Source of the DNA: Alisma plantago-aquatica
Taxonomy: Eukaryota > Streptophyta > Magnoliopsida > Alismatales > Alismataceae
Assembly (NCBI GenBank): GCA_963693085.1
Contig: OY856411.1
Coordinates: 1,352,685,550 to 1,352,749,549 of the forward strand
Length of the DNA stretch: 64,000 nt
Reading direction: 5' to 3'
This document shows positions 35,796-48,239 of the stretch, in pieces (position 1 is the first letter of the stretch; each line of letters starts with the position of its first letter). The notes beneath the pieces are model-generated. The model saw only the letters and a program-made list of their open reading frames with translations, was not told where the DNA came from and made no database searches. The position numbers and the translations under genes were made by a program.

Positions 35796-37150
35796 CACGT
35801 TAATACTCTATGTTTTAGGATAATCAATATGATTGGATTTTGGTTTTACCGTCTTTAATTTATTGCATATAATGTGAATATTTAAATGACTAATGTGAAT
35901 ATCCAATTAATACCATCCCAAACTAATATATACATATATGATATGGCATATATATGAAATCAATATGTGTCACCCTAAAAATAGTTTTGATGGTGGATAT
36001 GTAGCATGGTTATGGCCTATAAACCCTATGTGCATGTGTGTGGTTGGTTATGATTGTTTGCATCTCAGTCTGCACACTGAGCCCTCTTCTTCTATTCTGA
36101 ATGTAACTTGAGATAACTCGAGATTCTTTTCTACCTTTTCTCCCTTTGAATGTAACTCGAGGTTTCACAAAGTTTATGTAAAATAGGATTAGCTTTATTT
36201 CTTGTTATGACGAAGACTGAGGATGACCGCTTGATGGACCGAGATGATCGACCGAGGAGCAGTTGGTGGACCAACGAGAAGCCCAGATGACCAGATGAGC
36301 CATCTATCTGGAGGAGCCAGAAGACTGACTGGAGGAGACCAACTGATTGGCCAAGAGGCGAGTCGACCGGTTCAAAGGTTGAACCAGTCAATCCGGATTG
36401 GCATGAACATATCTTCATCAATAATAGGTTGCATGTGATGTAGACCTTAGATGACTGTAGTTCCTTGTGGCTCCAAGGAACTACAATAGGATGGCCATAA
36501 TCATCTCTTTATTATTATTTCATGTTTTCATTTGTGGGATATAGCATGTATATGATATGTACTATATATGTGGTGATTGGATACATATATGCATATAGAA
36601 GCATATTAAAAATGCTCAACAAACATATTAAGTTGAAGGCCTTCTAAAAGCAGCACACATGAAAAGCTTGATCGACTAAGTGTGGGCACGCCTTCACATG
36701 GTGCACCATCTATCTCATGGAAGTGTGATGGTGAATATGTGGGTCTGCCTTCACAATGTGCATATTCATTGTGTTGTCTTTTGGGTTGGACTTAACAAGG
36801 TGACCTTGATCAGATCAAGCATCTTGAGGCAAAAAGATGAACATGCCAAGGAGTTGTGCATAACATCTATCCAAGAATTTCATATGATGCAATTGGTAAA
36901 TGTTACCTACCTTAATAACTGATTATGGACCCTGGCATTGGCCGGGTAATAACTCAATTGTTTTTTATCTTGGTTCACTAGAAGGTTGTACGATACAATC
37001 TTGTGAATTGATGGTGAGGACTATCAATTTGATCAAAATAGTGGGAGTGATAATTAATTAAAGACCTAATTATATCGTCAAATTTTCAAATCAAATCAAA
37101 TCAAAAGAGTTTTGGACTAAAAAAATTGCAAATTTCCTTTTTGTAAATAA
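35796..37150 (+). other. Non-coding leader of copia A
   Basis: About 1.35 kb lies between the primer site and the gag ATG. It has no domain. The 36200-36400 part is rich in GACCGA/GACCAG motifs like those in the LTR. It is a long leader for a copia element. Confidence 0.65.
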
Positions 37151-37969
37151 ATGGCTACCAACAACAATCACTTTTCATTGTGACCAGTCCTTGAGAAGGA
37201 CAAGCTAAATGGGAGCAACTTCCATGACTGGTTTAGGACGTTGAGAATTGTTCTCACTCAAGAGAGAAAGCTCGATGTCCTAGATACACCAGAGCTAGAA
37301 GAACCCGTTCCCAATGCACCAAAGGCTGAAAGGGATGCTTACAAGAATCATACTGAGGATGCCATTGATGTGAAATGCTTGATGTTGTGCTCAATGAACT
37401 ATAAGTTGTAGAGACAACATGAGAACATGGATTCCATTGAGATGGTTCAACATCTCAAGAACATATATCAAGACCAAGCACGACAAGAGAGATATGATGT
37501 CTCCAAGGAATTGTTCAAATGTTTCATGATAGAAGAAGATCTAATAGGCCCTCTGAGCCAAGAGTTGACTACTGATGTGATAATGCAATCATTTCCATAA
37601 TCCTACAGTCAGTTTGTGATGAACTACAACATGAACAATTTTGACAGGTCATTGACAGAGTTGTTGGGCATGTTGAGGACAGCTGAAGCACAGATGAAGA
37701 AAGACAAACCCAAATATGTGATGATGATCAGCAGAAAGAAGGGAAAGTATAAAGGCAAGGGCAAGGGCAAAGCAAAGAAAGATTCTGATGCTAGCCAGCA
37801 TCCCAAGTCATCTTCAACTCTCAAATCTAAGGGAGGGGTGAACAAGGGAGGAAAATGGCACCATTGTCATGAGCCAGGACATTGGAAGAGAAATTTCTCT
37901 CTCTACATAGATGAACTAAATAAGAAGAAGGAGGGGCTGGAAGTCTCCACCACAGGTATCATGAAATAA
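37151..37969 (+). pseudogene. gag of copia A
   Basis: A single frame of 272 codons runs from ATG 37151 to the stop at 37969, broken by three stops. Early sequence shows EKDKLNGSNFHDWFRTLRIV and ERKLDVLDTPELEEPVP, then QHLKNIYQDQARQERYDVSK and, near 37600, YSQFVMNYNMN...LTELLGML. The C-terminus is Lys-rich (GKYKGKGKGKAKK) and ends in a zinc knuckle variant with CHEPGHWKRN. This is a common plant copia gag, the nucleocapsid and capsid protein. The three internal stops each fit a single C-to-T change (CGA or CAG/CAA to a stop), as expected from methylcytosine decay. Confidence 0.88.
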
Positions 37970-39493
37970 ACTTAAAATGCTTCTTTATCTTAGGTATATG
38001 ATACCGAGATATAGATCTTACATATATGATGTGCATGATCTAAAAAGGCGTGATGGTCTTTATGAAAGGACCAAAAAGGAACATTCATCAACATTGGAGC
38101 AAGTGTTGCTGCCATAGATAGTAGTACCTTTTAGTTTTTTTCAGCCTAAAGGGCATGTAATAGAGTTGTGAATTGATATTTTATTTTTCCAAAAAATAGA
38201 AACATTTTATTTCAGCATCTTGTAATGACAAGGATGCCTATCAATAAAGTTCATGTTTCAATTTCAAAGACATGATCTTTTATGGTGATACCTTGTTTAT
38301 CTTGTGGTACTTGGTATGCATGAGATAAAATAATACCTAAAAGTTATTGATGACTCAAACAATAAATTATCATTATCAACTAAACAAATGAATAAGAAAT
38401 TCATCTCTAGGTTCCATGTTGATGGATAAACTAGACTCTCTTGGTTAATGAACCATCAAGAGGTATGAATATCTTGTTTATTGAGCATGATGACAAGTCA
38501 ATCTTCACTAGATGTAGTGGGAGAATGACTATTGTGTTAGGTATAATACATATTGATGTATATACATACCTATTGGAGTAAATGCTAATACTTCAGATAT
38601 GGTATTTATACCAATATGAATATCTTGAAATGTTCAAGAATATCATAAATGAAGAAAAAACTTGGTAAAAGTATTAATTCTTTGATATGATCATTGAATG
38701 AGATACTTAAACCAAATGTTTGAGGACCTTGTGAGTAACTATGATAGTGTGTCATAGAGAACTCATGATTAAAGCATAATGATGTCTAAATCAAAGAAGG
38801 AATCATACTCTAAATAGTAAGAGCATGATCATAAAAAAATAACAAATCTTCTAGAATTATTCTAAAAAACATGCTTTACGCTAAATAAATGTACAAAAGG
38901 AGATTAAGAATCACAAGTGTTGTGGAATCTCAAATTCCTTATGTAACAGATACACCTCATGTATCTATTAGAAAACACCTTGAGCTTGATGGATAATGAT
39001 ATCCCACAAACTAAAAGGTGATGAATTGGTCATATGGTGATGAGCCAATAATCTATCTAGATGATGTTGAGGAACCAGATTTTGAGTTATGGCTTGAAGC
39101 CATAAGATCCAAAATGACTTCCATGTGAACAAAATAAGGTATGACCTTAATGGTAGCACTTATAGGGATAAAACCCATAAGTGCAATTGAGTCTTAAGAG
39201 TTAAGACTAACATGGATGACATTTGAAGAACTGATTGGTTGAGATAAATTCAAGTGAGTTCAAGGTGTTGAACCTGATGATTTTATTCAACCAATTGCAG
39301 TGGATATAGGCCATCAAGGATCATGCTTGCTATTGGAACTTAAAAACTATGCAATTTGGCATATGGATATTAAAATTGCATTCCTAGTAGGAATAACATG
39401 AGGCTTTGTACGTGACACAGCCTGAAGGGTTTTATAATTCTGTTAATGCAAATGCAGTCTATAAGTTATAAGAGATTAATCAATATGATTGAT
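37970..39493 (+). pseudogene. pol of copia A, 5' remnant with start of reverse transcriptase
   Basis: Little of the protease and integrase is left: the stretch is far shorter than needed and full of stops. Around 39270-39470 the reverse-transcriptase block is recognisable (YAIWHMDIKIAFLVG, then ..PEGF-like), with stops. The frame is interrupted at 39493 by the CACTA transposon. The continuation is at 49220. Confidence 0.7.
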
Positions 39494-39496
39494 TAA

Positions 39497-40020
39497 CACT
39501 AGTACATAACCGACCTTTATTGTCAGTTATTTAAGGCCTTTAGTGTCGGTTTCTAAGAGACACCTATGTGGGCGATGCTAAAATCCCAACCGTTACACGT
39601 CGGTTCAAAAACCGATGCCAAAACCCTTCGCACGCCCCCAAAAATGCACCAGCAGGGGACTATAGGCGTCGGTTATTAGTTAAGAAACCGACGCCATATA
39701 CCTTCGCGCCACAGAAAGGGCGCCATCTGGGGCACTATCAGCGTCGGTTTGTTGGTAACAACCGACGCCATATCACCCCAGCACGGTCGTGGTGTCTGGT
39801 CCGCTGCCACGGCCATGCTGGCCAACACGACCGTGGTGTCTGGTCCACTCCTGCTGCCACGACTGTGGTGTCTGGCCTCATATAGGCGTCGATTATTAGC
39901 TAAGAAACCGACACCATATACCCCCATCACGGTCGTGGTGTTAAGGCAATAGACGTCGGTTACGAGTAAGGAAACCGACACTGTAACTATGTGGCGTCGG
40001 TTTTAGACAAATAACAGACG
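39497..40020. repeat. Left CACTA end: terminal and subterminal inverted motifs
   Basis: After the terminal CACTAGTACATAACCG come about seven paired units of (G)CGTCGGTT, 12-16 spacer bases, AACCGACGCC, for example at 39667-39696, 39731-39759, 39887-39916 and 39953-39981. Such motifs are the usual transposase binding sites of CACTA elements. A GC-rich GACCGTGGTGTCTGGTCC repeat occurs three to four times at 39780-39880. Confidence 0.88.
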
Positions 40021-40395
40021 CCTATTGTTTTTTTTTTCTGTCATTCTGCAGACCTGCTGTGGCTGGTCGCAGGATGAGAAACCAACAGTTCAGTTATGAA
40101 CTGCAGGTTTTATGACATCCATTGATATTAGCCAACAACAGGCCACAAACCTATAAAATTAACAACAAAAATATTCACACATTTAGTAACCTGCAGTTCC
40201 ATTTGATTTTCACACATTTAGAAACATTCATGTAGCTAGCAATTTGTAGTTCCATTTCACATTCACACATGTAGAAACATTCATATAGCAACCAACAGTT
40301 TCATTCATTTTCACTCAGACACATGTAGAAACATTCACACATATATTATAATTCAGAAATTCATTTACAAAATATAATTCTTTTGTCATTATTCG

Positions 40396-43300
40396 CTATC
40401 AACATCCCAATTATATTTTAAAAACCCCACTACTTGTATGATTGTTGCCCATTCTTCTCTTACTTCATCTAATTCTCTCGTCGTATAGGGAGGATGTACA
40501 TCTGGTAAGGCCTTTCCAGTAGTGTGGTCAGTTTTAAACTCTTGTAAAGAGAATGATGTATATATATAATTAATGAGCTATAAATAAGATTGATATATTT
40601 CATATTATCTAATGAGACTATATAATACCTCAAGAATAGTATCGATGTCCACTGCAGAATATTTGATAATCATGTGCATAAATCACATCACATAGTATGC
40701 ACATGCCCATCCGTTGTCTTGTGTAGCACACTATAAATTCAAACATACAAAATATTAAAAAATACAACTAATTAAGCATTGTTCACATAAATAATATATA
40801 CATATATTGCAGTCGGGAACTTACTTTCACGTTCTTCTAAATTATTGGCTGGTTCTTTTTCGTGGGGACCTTTCCTCCAGCCTTTTTGAACTCATTAAAA
40901 CCCCTACATGTTAATGTAACACAGTACATTGCATAATTAAATAGTAATGTAATAACATATGTTAACGGATATGAAAATGAAATATTTCTCACTGGAATAA
41001 TGCCATTTTCATTATGTGTCCATATTTTGAATTCAGTTTACTCCCCTTAGGATCTAGATAATAGACAGTGAACGTCTCAGGGACAATAACTAGTAACTTC
41101 TAATGCATACCACTAGAGGTAAAAAAGTTAAAAATTAATAACTCAAAATCCACAATAAAAATGTAATTTTCTTAAGTCCAAATTATAATAAGCAAAGTAA
41201 ACTTACTCTACATTGAATGGAGCTATTATCACCGTCTTCTTATTTTGAGCAAAATTTGTAAAAGCCTCACAGCAGTATGTTGAACTGACGGAGGGTCTTT
41301 AGCTACCAGACTAATCAAAGATGGAATCAAAAATCCTACATGTTCGAATGTAAAATCTGCACATATCTTATCTAAGTAGCTGCAAAATATGTATTAATTA
41401 CGCATGCATTAATAAATAAGAAACCAGATCACCAGATCCTACACAAGGTATATGGATGTATAAAGAAGATCTCACCTTATCCATAGCTATATCACAGATG
41501 TATTTAGCCAATCATATCGAAACAACTCCAAAATATCTTGTATAAATAGTTTGTTTTCGTATGATTGACCTGCAACATCTGAATATATAGAAACAGTTAT
41601 AGGGCAATTTATATCATGTTCACCTAACCATATTTCCATACCCCTACAGTTAGGACCTAATGGGATAGGTAGGTCCTGTGGAACCCAACTGGGTAATGTA
41701 GGAGGTGGAAGTGGAGGCCTAGATACTGTGGGTGTCTTCTTTTTAACTTGTATATATATATATAATTTCAGATCAACTGACATCATATACACACACTAAC
41801 AATTTAACGTAATGTAAATTTACCATACAGTTTCAGTAAAGAGGACATCCACTTTTAGCCACAATATCACTCTGCCTTCTGCCTCACCAAGCGTTTCACA
41901 ATCTGGGTGGGCATATGGCAATGGAAGATCCATCCACTTGGGGAATATATGTACCGGGCTCACACGAATCCAACCAGCTGGTAATGGAGACCCGTGAAAC
42001 ATTTCCCCTGGTAGGGATGGGTAAGTCGACGCCTCTGCAATGACATATTCTTTACTTTTTAGACGGCATGGCTTCAAACCCTACATATTTTTGTGTAAAG
42101 AATGTTATATACATATATACATATCATCTTTTTTTGAAACAACTACAATTTCATATATACATATCATCTTGAAAACATATCATCTTGAATTTAAAAACTA
42201 GTTACTATGTCATAAAAATACTTACAGCGGATGTGCTAGGTGGTGGGTCTACAGGATTACTCCCAACCTCTGCAGTAGGAGTAGAGCGGGATGCCATAAT
42301 AGGTATTGTCTGCTGAGTGACAGTCTGAGATGCCTGCCACTTTTTCAGTGCTTCTTCGAGTTTCCTATCAACAAGCTTATCTACCTATACATGGATAAAA
42401 GAAACGTTAGCTTCTAATTATTGAATTATCTTTTACAATAACATTATAAAGAAAGAATATGTTACCTCTTCTTGTGAAAGTCCCTCTTTTGGGACATGTT
42501 TGCGCCGGGATGGCCCAAAAAAAGCTTTGATGCCCACACCAGCGCATGCAGCCCTAACATGTCCAGGATGCTCTGGGTTACCCAGAGCAACTGTTAATTC
42601 ATCCCTTGTGCCCTCAGGGATGAACTTGCCTTGTTTCCTTAGCTCGTGCAGCTCCCACTAATAGCCAAAACAAAAATTTGTAATTAAGTAAACACCACAA
42701 ATAATGAATATTCGAACGATTGCTGTAAGAGTTGTATTTTACCATTTTTGCAGCCGCCTCAGCAGTTGCGGGCTTCCTTATTTCTCCCTTCTTATTTTGC
42801 CTCCCAGCTATCCAGACATCATGGCGAGGCAGAGGTGTGCTACCTATAGTAGAGGACTCCTGAGTAGCAGCAGACTGAGCAGTAGCCTCAGACTATAGTC
42901 TTTGGCGAATGCCTGCATACCCCTTTGGACCCATTGTGTGGTCATGCACATTCAATGCACGCCTTGATTTTTGTGCCTCACTGAGGGCCTAGTTAGTATG
43001 CACATTAATGATTTGGTTAGTAACACTAAATGTTAATCTTGAATAGGTGAATACAACATATATTAATGAGATTGGGACTGATGCCTAATACCTTGAATTC
43101 ATCAGTTTGTCTTGAAGCAACAAACGCGTCCCATTCTTCTTTGTCCAGGAAGTTCCACTATTCAGTGGCTGTCTTCTTCCTCTTGTCACCTTCTTTTATG
43201 TATTCTCGGGTGAGATTTGTCCTATAGTTCCTTAGGACTCTCCCACAACATTGCATCATGCATTTACGATGCAACTTTTCATCCAATTCAAATATACTCT

Positions 43301-43830
43301 GCAAAATAGAATTGTTATTAACTAGTATCCAAAAAATTAGTAATCTACAAAATAGAATTGAAAATTAATAATAACTCATGCATAAATCCTTCCATATTAC
43401 GTCTTTCTTCTCCTTAGTAACTTTATGCCAAGAATCTATCTTACAACCGCAATGGCTATGAGTAACATACCCAAGATATGAAACAAACGAATTGCGATTC
43501 ACACCAGATGCATTTCCTGCATTATCAAAATCCACAACAAGTTTGGGTCCATTGCCCTTTTGTGCTATTAACTTCTTCATCATAGTGATGCCCCTTCTCT
43601 TGTCAACTTTTTGGTGCTGCTGATCAAGTGCCTCAAGTGATTCAGATGGTACATGTGCATCATCAACCTAAAATTTGACAAAATAAACACATTTACAAGA
43701 TATAATTATAAATGGACATATAGATATAAATATATGATATATTTTTAAAACTTACATTGTGAGGCGGCGCATTGATGTCCTCACCCTCACGGTAATCATC
43801 AGCATGGTCATCAGGAGAATTCTCAGCCAT
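40396..43830 (-). pseudogene. CACTA second gene: Transposase_24-like region plus Ulp1-like cysteine protease
   Basis: It is a split gene. Exon 1 (43756-43830) starts MAENSPDD and ends at a GT donor. The next exon starts near 43668 after an AG and carries KLVVDFDNAGNASGVNRN and WHKVTKEKKDVIWKDL, typical of plant Ptta/En/Spm transposase_24 proteins. An exon near 43298-43070 follows (DEKLHRKCMMQCCGRVLRNY). At 42077-41487 are PLPAGWIRVSP and PNCRGMEIWLGEHD blocks. The 3' end encodes a C48 (Ulp1) peptidase with His in GMH near 41105, Asp in YYLDPKG near 41060 and Cys in NGWACAYYVM near 40700. The protease region has at least two stops (after GMH and after YYVM), and exon borders in the middle are uncertain. 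The role of such proteases in transposons is not established. Confidence 0.75.
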
Positions 43831-43835
43831 CTAAA

Positions 43836-44075
43836 AATTCACATTCACATTGTAAAGTTCACATTGTAAAGTAATTCAAATTGTAAAGCTCACATTGTAA
43901 AGTTCACATTCACATTGTAAAGTAGTTCACATTATAAAGTAATTCACATTGTAAAGTAATTCACATTGTAAAGTTCACATTCACATTGTAAAGTAATTCA
44001 CATTATAAAGTTCACATTATAAAGTAATTCACATTGTAAAGTTCACATTCACATTGTAAAGTTCACATATTCAGA
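43836..44075 (-). repeat. TTCACATTGTAAAG minisatellite
   Basis: About a dozen copies of (AA)TTCACATT(G/A)TAAAGT occur in 14-20-base steps. The array lies between the stop of the transposase gene (44110) and the start of the second gene (43830), so it occupies the place of that gene's promoter or 5' leader. Confidence 0.88.
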
Positions 44076-44109
44076 AAAATAAAACATATAAAAAAATATA
44101 AACATGCCT

Positions 44110-47100
44110 CTAATATTGCGATTTTTTATCAATTAACAATCCTTCATTGTGATCTCCGCGCACATACAAGTCATCATTAGCTTCAATATTTGCTGGTGTT
44201 GGCAACCCAACTGAGAATGGGCTGGAGTCATCATACTTATCATAGTACTGTTCTTCATCTATAGGATCTTCAATGAACTGTCATTTACCATGAAGAAAAA
44301 CCGACCATTAATCATTTGCAGGATCATCGATATAAAATATGTGTTTCGCCTGTGATGCCAATATGAATGGTTCACCCTTCTCACCAATCTTTTCAAAGTT
44401 CACTAAAGTGAAACCCAATTCATCCACTATAACTCCTTTGGTGTTATCAACCCAATTACATTTGAAGAGCGGAATTCTGAAATCTATGTAGTCAAACTCC
44501 CTTATGTCTTCAATGACACCGTAATATGACATTTTAGCTTCATGTGGACTCTTATCCTTTGCACTTGCAAAAAACATAGTCGATGCTTGAAGGGTGACCC
44601 CACTGTTTTGGACGACACTCTTATCATCTTGGCGCTTTGTGTAATATGTGAATCCATTAATGTCAAACCCTTCATAAGACATAACAGTCAATTTTGGTTT
44701 AAAGGCGAGGCATTTGATAGTTTCAGTAATAACATCTGGTGTTTGAGATAGTCGATGTAAGACTTTATCTTCAAACCACTTAATAAATGTCTTGTTATGC
44801 TCTCTAGCAAGCCACATTGTATTGGCTCGAGGATATTGTCTCTTGATGAAATTGGTATGTTCCTCAATATAAATGTTCACTTCGTCCATGTTGTGTAAAA
44901 TATACAAGTGACCTTATTCCAACTGCTCATGGCTGATTACTTTCACACGTGATCCCAAAATTCCTTTGCCAAATAGCTCGTCAATATTCTTGTCATTATC
45001 AAGAGTGTCATTACCACTGAGAAAGTCATTGCAAAAATCCATAACTTCTCTCGCCACATAACCCTCAATAATACTCCCTTCAGGCCAATAACGGTTTCGA
45101 ACATCACTTTTAAAAACGCTCACGTATCGTTCAAAGGGATACATCCAATGCAAGAAAACTGGTCCCAACATTTTCACTTCCCTAGTCAAGTGGACAACAA
45201 GATGTACCATGATATTAAAGAACGACGGAGGAAAATACATCTCAAGCTGACATAGGGTAACAACCACTTCTCTTTGCAATTTATCGAGAGTATCAGGATC
45301 AATAACTTTTCTGCACAGACTGTTGAAAAAGAAACAAAGTCTAGTGATTACAAACCTTACATGCTTCGGCAATATAGATCTAATTGCCATAGGCAATATT
45401 TGTTGCATTAGAGTGTGACAATCATGAGATTTAAGACCTATCAACTTCAGATCTTTCATTGATACCAATCTACGGATGTTGGATGAGTAACCCTGTGGCA
45501 CCTTAACATTTACCAAACATTCACAAAAAGCTTTCTTCTCCTTTCTAGACAATGTATAACAAGCGGGAGGTAAGTATGTTCTCCGATTTTCCATTTCACA
45601 AATTTCTATTAATTCTGACCTTATTCCCATTTCACGTAGGTCCAGTCTAGATTTTATCCCATCTTTAGTCTTACCTGGTATATTCAACAAAGTACCAATG
45701 ACACTATCACAAACATTTTTCTCAACATGCATGACATCGATACAATGCCTAACTGTCAAAGAACTCCAATAAGGAAGATCCCAAAATATTGACTTCTTCT
45801 TGAATAAAGATTTGTCACTCCATGAGGCCATAGTACATTGTGATCTCTTACCAAATTCATTGACAAAGTCTTTTACTCTTTCATAAACAACCTCCCCTGG
45901 TATAGGTTTAGGTGCACTCCGTTCATCATTCAATCCATTGAATGCTTTGCGCTTCCTACGATACGGATGGAATCTTGTAAGAAACCTTCGATGACCGAGA
46001 TATACAGTCTTATCGCCATGTTTTAGTCTTGTTGAATCAGTGTTCTCTTCACATATAGGACACGTTTTAACTCCTTTGACATTATATCCAGACAAATTCC
46101 CATATGCTGGAAAGTCATTAATAGTGCAAAACAACATAGCATGCAAACGAAATGTCTCTCTTTGTGAAGCATCATAGGTCATCACACCTTCACCCCAGAG
46201 TTTCTTTAAGTCATCAATCAGAGGTTCAAGATAAACATCGATGTCATTTCCAAGTTGTTTAGGGCCCGATATCAACAATGACAACATTACGTACTTATTT
46301 TTCATACACAGCCAGGGAAGAAGATAGTATATAACAAGCATGACTGGCCAAGTGCTATGTTGGCTGCTCAATGTCTCGTACGGATTCATCCCATCTGTAC
46401 AAAGCCCAAGTCTTAGATTCCTGACTTCTTCACCAAATTCAGGGTACAATAGATCAATCTTCTTCTACTGTGGGGAATCAGACGCATGTCGTAGGATCCC
46501 ATCATTACTTTTCTTAACATCTGCATGCCACCTCAAATTCTTCGCATCTATCGGATTGGCAAACAAGCGTTGAAACCATGATATTATAGGTAGATACCAC
46601 ATCACCTTGGCAGGAGAACCAGTTTTGGACTCCCCCGAAGTCGTTAATTTATACCATGACGCACCACATTTTGGACAATCTTTCAAATCCACATAGTCCT
46701 TTTGAAATAATACACAATCATTCGGGCATGCATGTATCTTCTTGGCATCCATTCCCATTGGGCACAACAATTTCTTTACCTGGTATGTTGAGATTGGCAG
46801 CGCTTTTCCTTCAGGAAGCATTTCTTTCAACAAAGACAACAATGACGTGAAGCTTTTGTCGCTCCATCTATTGTTAGCTTTCAGCTTATACAATCTCAAC
46901 ATAGCGCTAAGCTTCGTAAACTTAGTACAACCTGTGTATAATGATATCTCAGCATCATGCACAATGTTTCTAAAAATGGGAGGTGGATCGGTGTGCTCTA
47001 CCCCACAACTATCCAACATCGCATCAACGATGTCTACTGGAACTGGTTCATTCACATATACGTCATCGTAGGCAATTTCTTCTTCCACACAAGCACTGCT

Positions 47101-47364
47101 ATCGACATCCACTAGTTTTGGGTTTGAAATCTCTCCATGTCGGTGCCATTCTGTATAGCCTTGTATAATCCCGTTGCACATGACATGACTTTTGATTTCG
47201 TCACCAGTGCTGACTTTCAAGTTGTTACCGCAATGCCTACATGGACAGTAGAACCTATTTCTAGGTTGTTTCCTATGTTCCTCGACAAATGTAATAAACT
47301 GGTCAAGACCAGAAATAAACTCTGGGGTGCAGCAATTGCGAATGGACATCCATGATCTATCCAT
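44110..47364 (-). pseudogene. CACTA transposase, TNP2-like (Transpos_assoc, Transposase_21, DUF4218, DUF4216)
   Basis: One uninterrupted frame of 1,084 codons runs from MDRSWMSIR (47364) to the stop at 44110, broken only by four in-frame stops at 46465-46467, 44914-44916, 44308-44310 and 44281-44283. Residues about 10-80 form the transposase-associated zinc domain (FYCPCRHCGNN ... YTEWHRHGE). About 310-510 is Transposase_21 (LCTDGMNPY, DVYLEPLIDDLKKLW, TCPICEEN). About 680-790 is DUF4218 (LPKHVRFVITRLCFFFNSLC, EMYFPPSFF, MYPFERY). About 870-960 is DUF4216 (FKCNWVD, FILASQAKHIFYI). The family binds subterminal repeats and cuts the ends. No frameshift is present; the first stop fits a TGG to TAG change. 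Without suppression the product would be 299 residues and inactive. Confidence 0.9.
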
Positions 47365-47464
47365 TCTATGATCAAATAGAAATCAAATATACATTACAAC
47401 AAGATTAGGGTCTAGGGTTAACAAATACATGTGATGTCATTCTTATATATAATAAATGTGTACC

Positions 47465-47675
47465 ACCTATCCCATTCTTGAACACCTAATCTCACTAGTA
47501 AGTGTATAATGTGTATTGGGTTTTCAAGAAAATTTTGGCAGCATTTCCCCGCTGTTCTCCAAGTACATATGTACTTAGAGAACAAACGGGGAAATGCTGC
47601 CGAAATTTTCTTGAAAACCCAATACACATTATACACTTACATCCTAAGCGAGATCAGGTGTTCAAGAATAGTCCC
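47465..47675. repeat. Long near-perfect palindrome (~210 bp)
   Basis: It is centred at about 47568 on AAGTACAT/ATGTACTT. Arms contain TAAGTGTATAATGTGTATTG, GGGTTTTCAAGAAAATTT and GGCAGCATTTCCCC with their exact or nearly exact complements on the other side. Weaker complementarity continues outward (ATTCTTGAACACCT / AGGTGTTCAAGAAT). Direct repeats AACAAATACATGTG(A/T)TGTCATTCTTATA at about 47420 and 47724 bracket it. It lies about 100 bp upstream of the transposase start codon and would fold into a long hairpin if transcribed. Confidence 0.92.
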
Positions 47676-48235
47676 AAACCAGGGACTATCCAAGGAGTAA
47701 ATCTTGGACGGGTTTCTAGGCCAACAAATACATGTGTTGTCATTCTTATACCTAAAATCCTAGTTCTTCAAGTTAGGGTGATTATTGATGTCTTTAAAAG
47801 CATGATTGGCAATTTAGGGAAAAGTTCATTATTTACATTCCAAGCATGTCACATGTGTGCATTACAGTTCATCATTAAGCAAGAAGGGTGATTAGGATTC
47901 TCAATATACTCAACAATGAAACAAGTTACCAATTTCATAGTTAGGACAGTAGAGATACCCTAAGATCCAGATCTAATGGTTCATAATGAGCTTGTGATAA
48001 AGTTACATCAGTTGAGATACCCTAAGATCCAAAACTAATATAAATAAGTAGATGATCAATTAATTGCTGAATCAGTACATAAATATATACAAACATTAGA
48101 TGAATACATACAGATCAATTGAAAAATAAAGTTAAATCAGTTGATAAATAAATTTCATTAAGTAGATGATTAAATCATAACAAAATCAGTATATAAATAA
48201 ACATAATTAAGTAAATAACTTAATAAAAAAATAAA
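47676..48235. other. CACTA spacer upstream of the transposase gene
   Basis: It is AT-rich and has no coding motif. It contains the second copy of the direct repeat that flanks the palindrome. It probably belongs to the promoter or leader side of the transposase gene. Confidence 0.55.
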
Positions 48236-48239
48236 ATAA

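Noticed and set aside
43836..44075. Regular short repeats considered as a CRISPR-like array
   Set aside because: Units are contiguous and degenerate without unique spacers, and this is plant nuclear DNA inside a CACTA element.
47418..47891. Frames on both strands sharing the same N-terminal peptide, suggesting duplicated small genes
   Set aside because: They are the two arms of a palindrome read in opposite directions.
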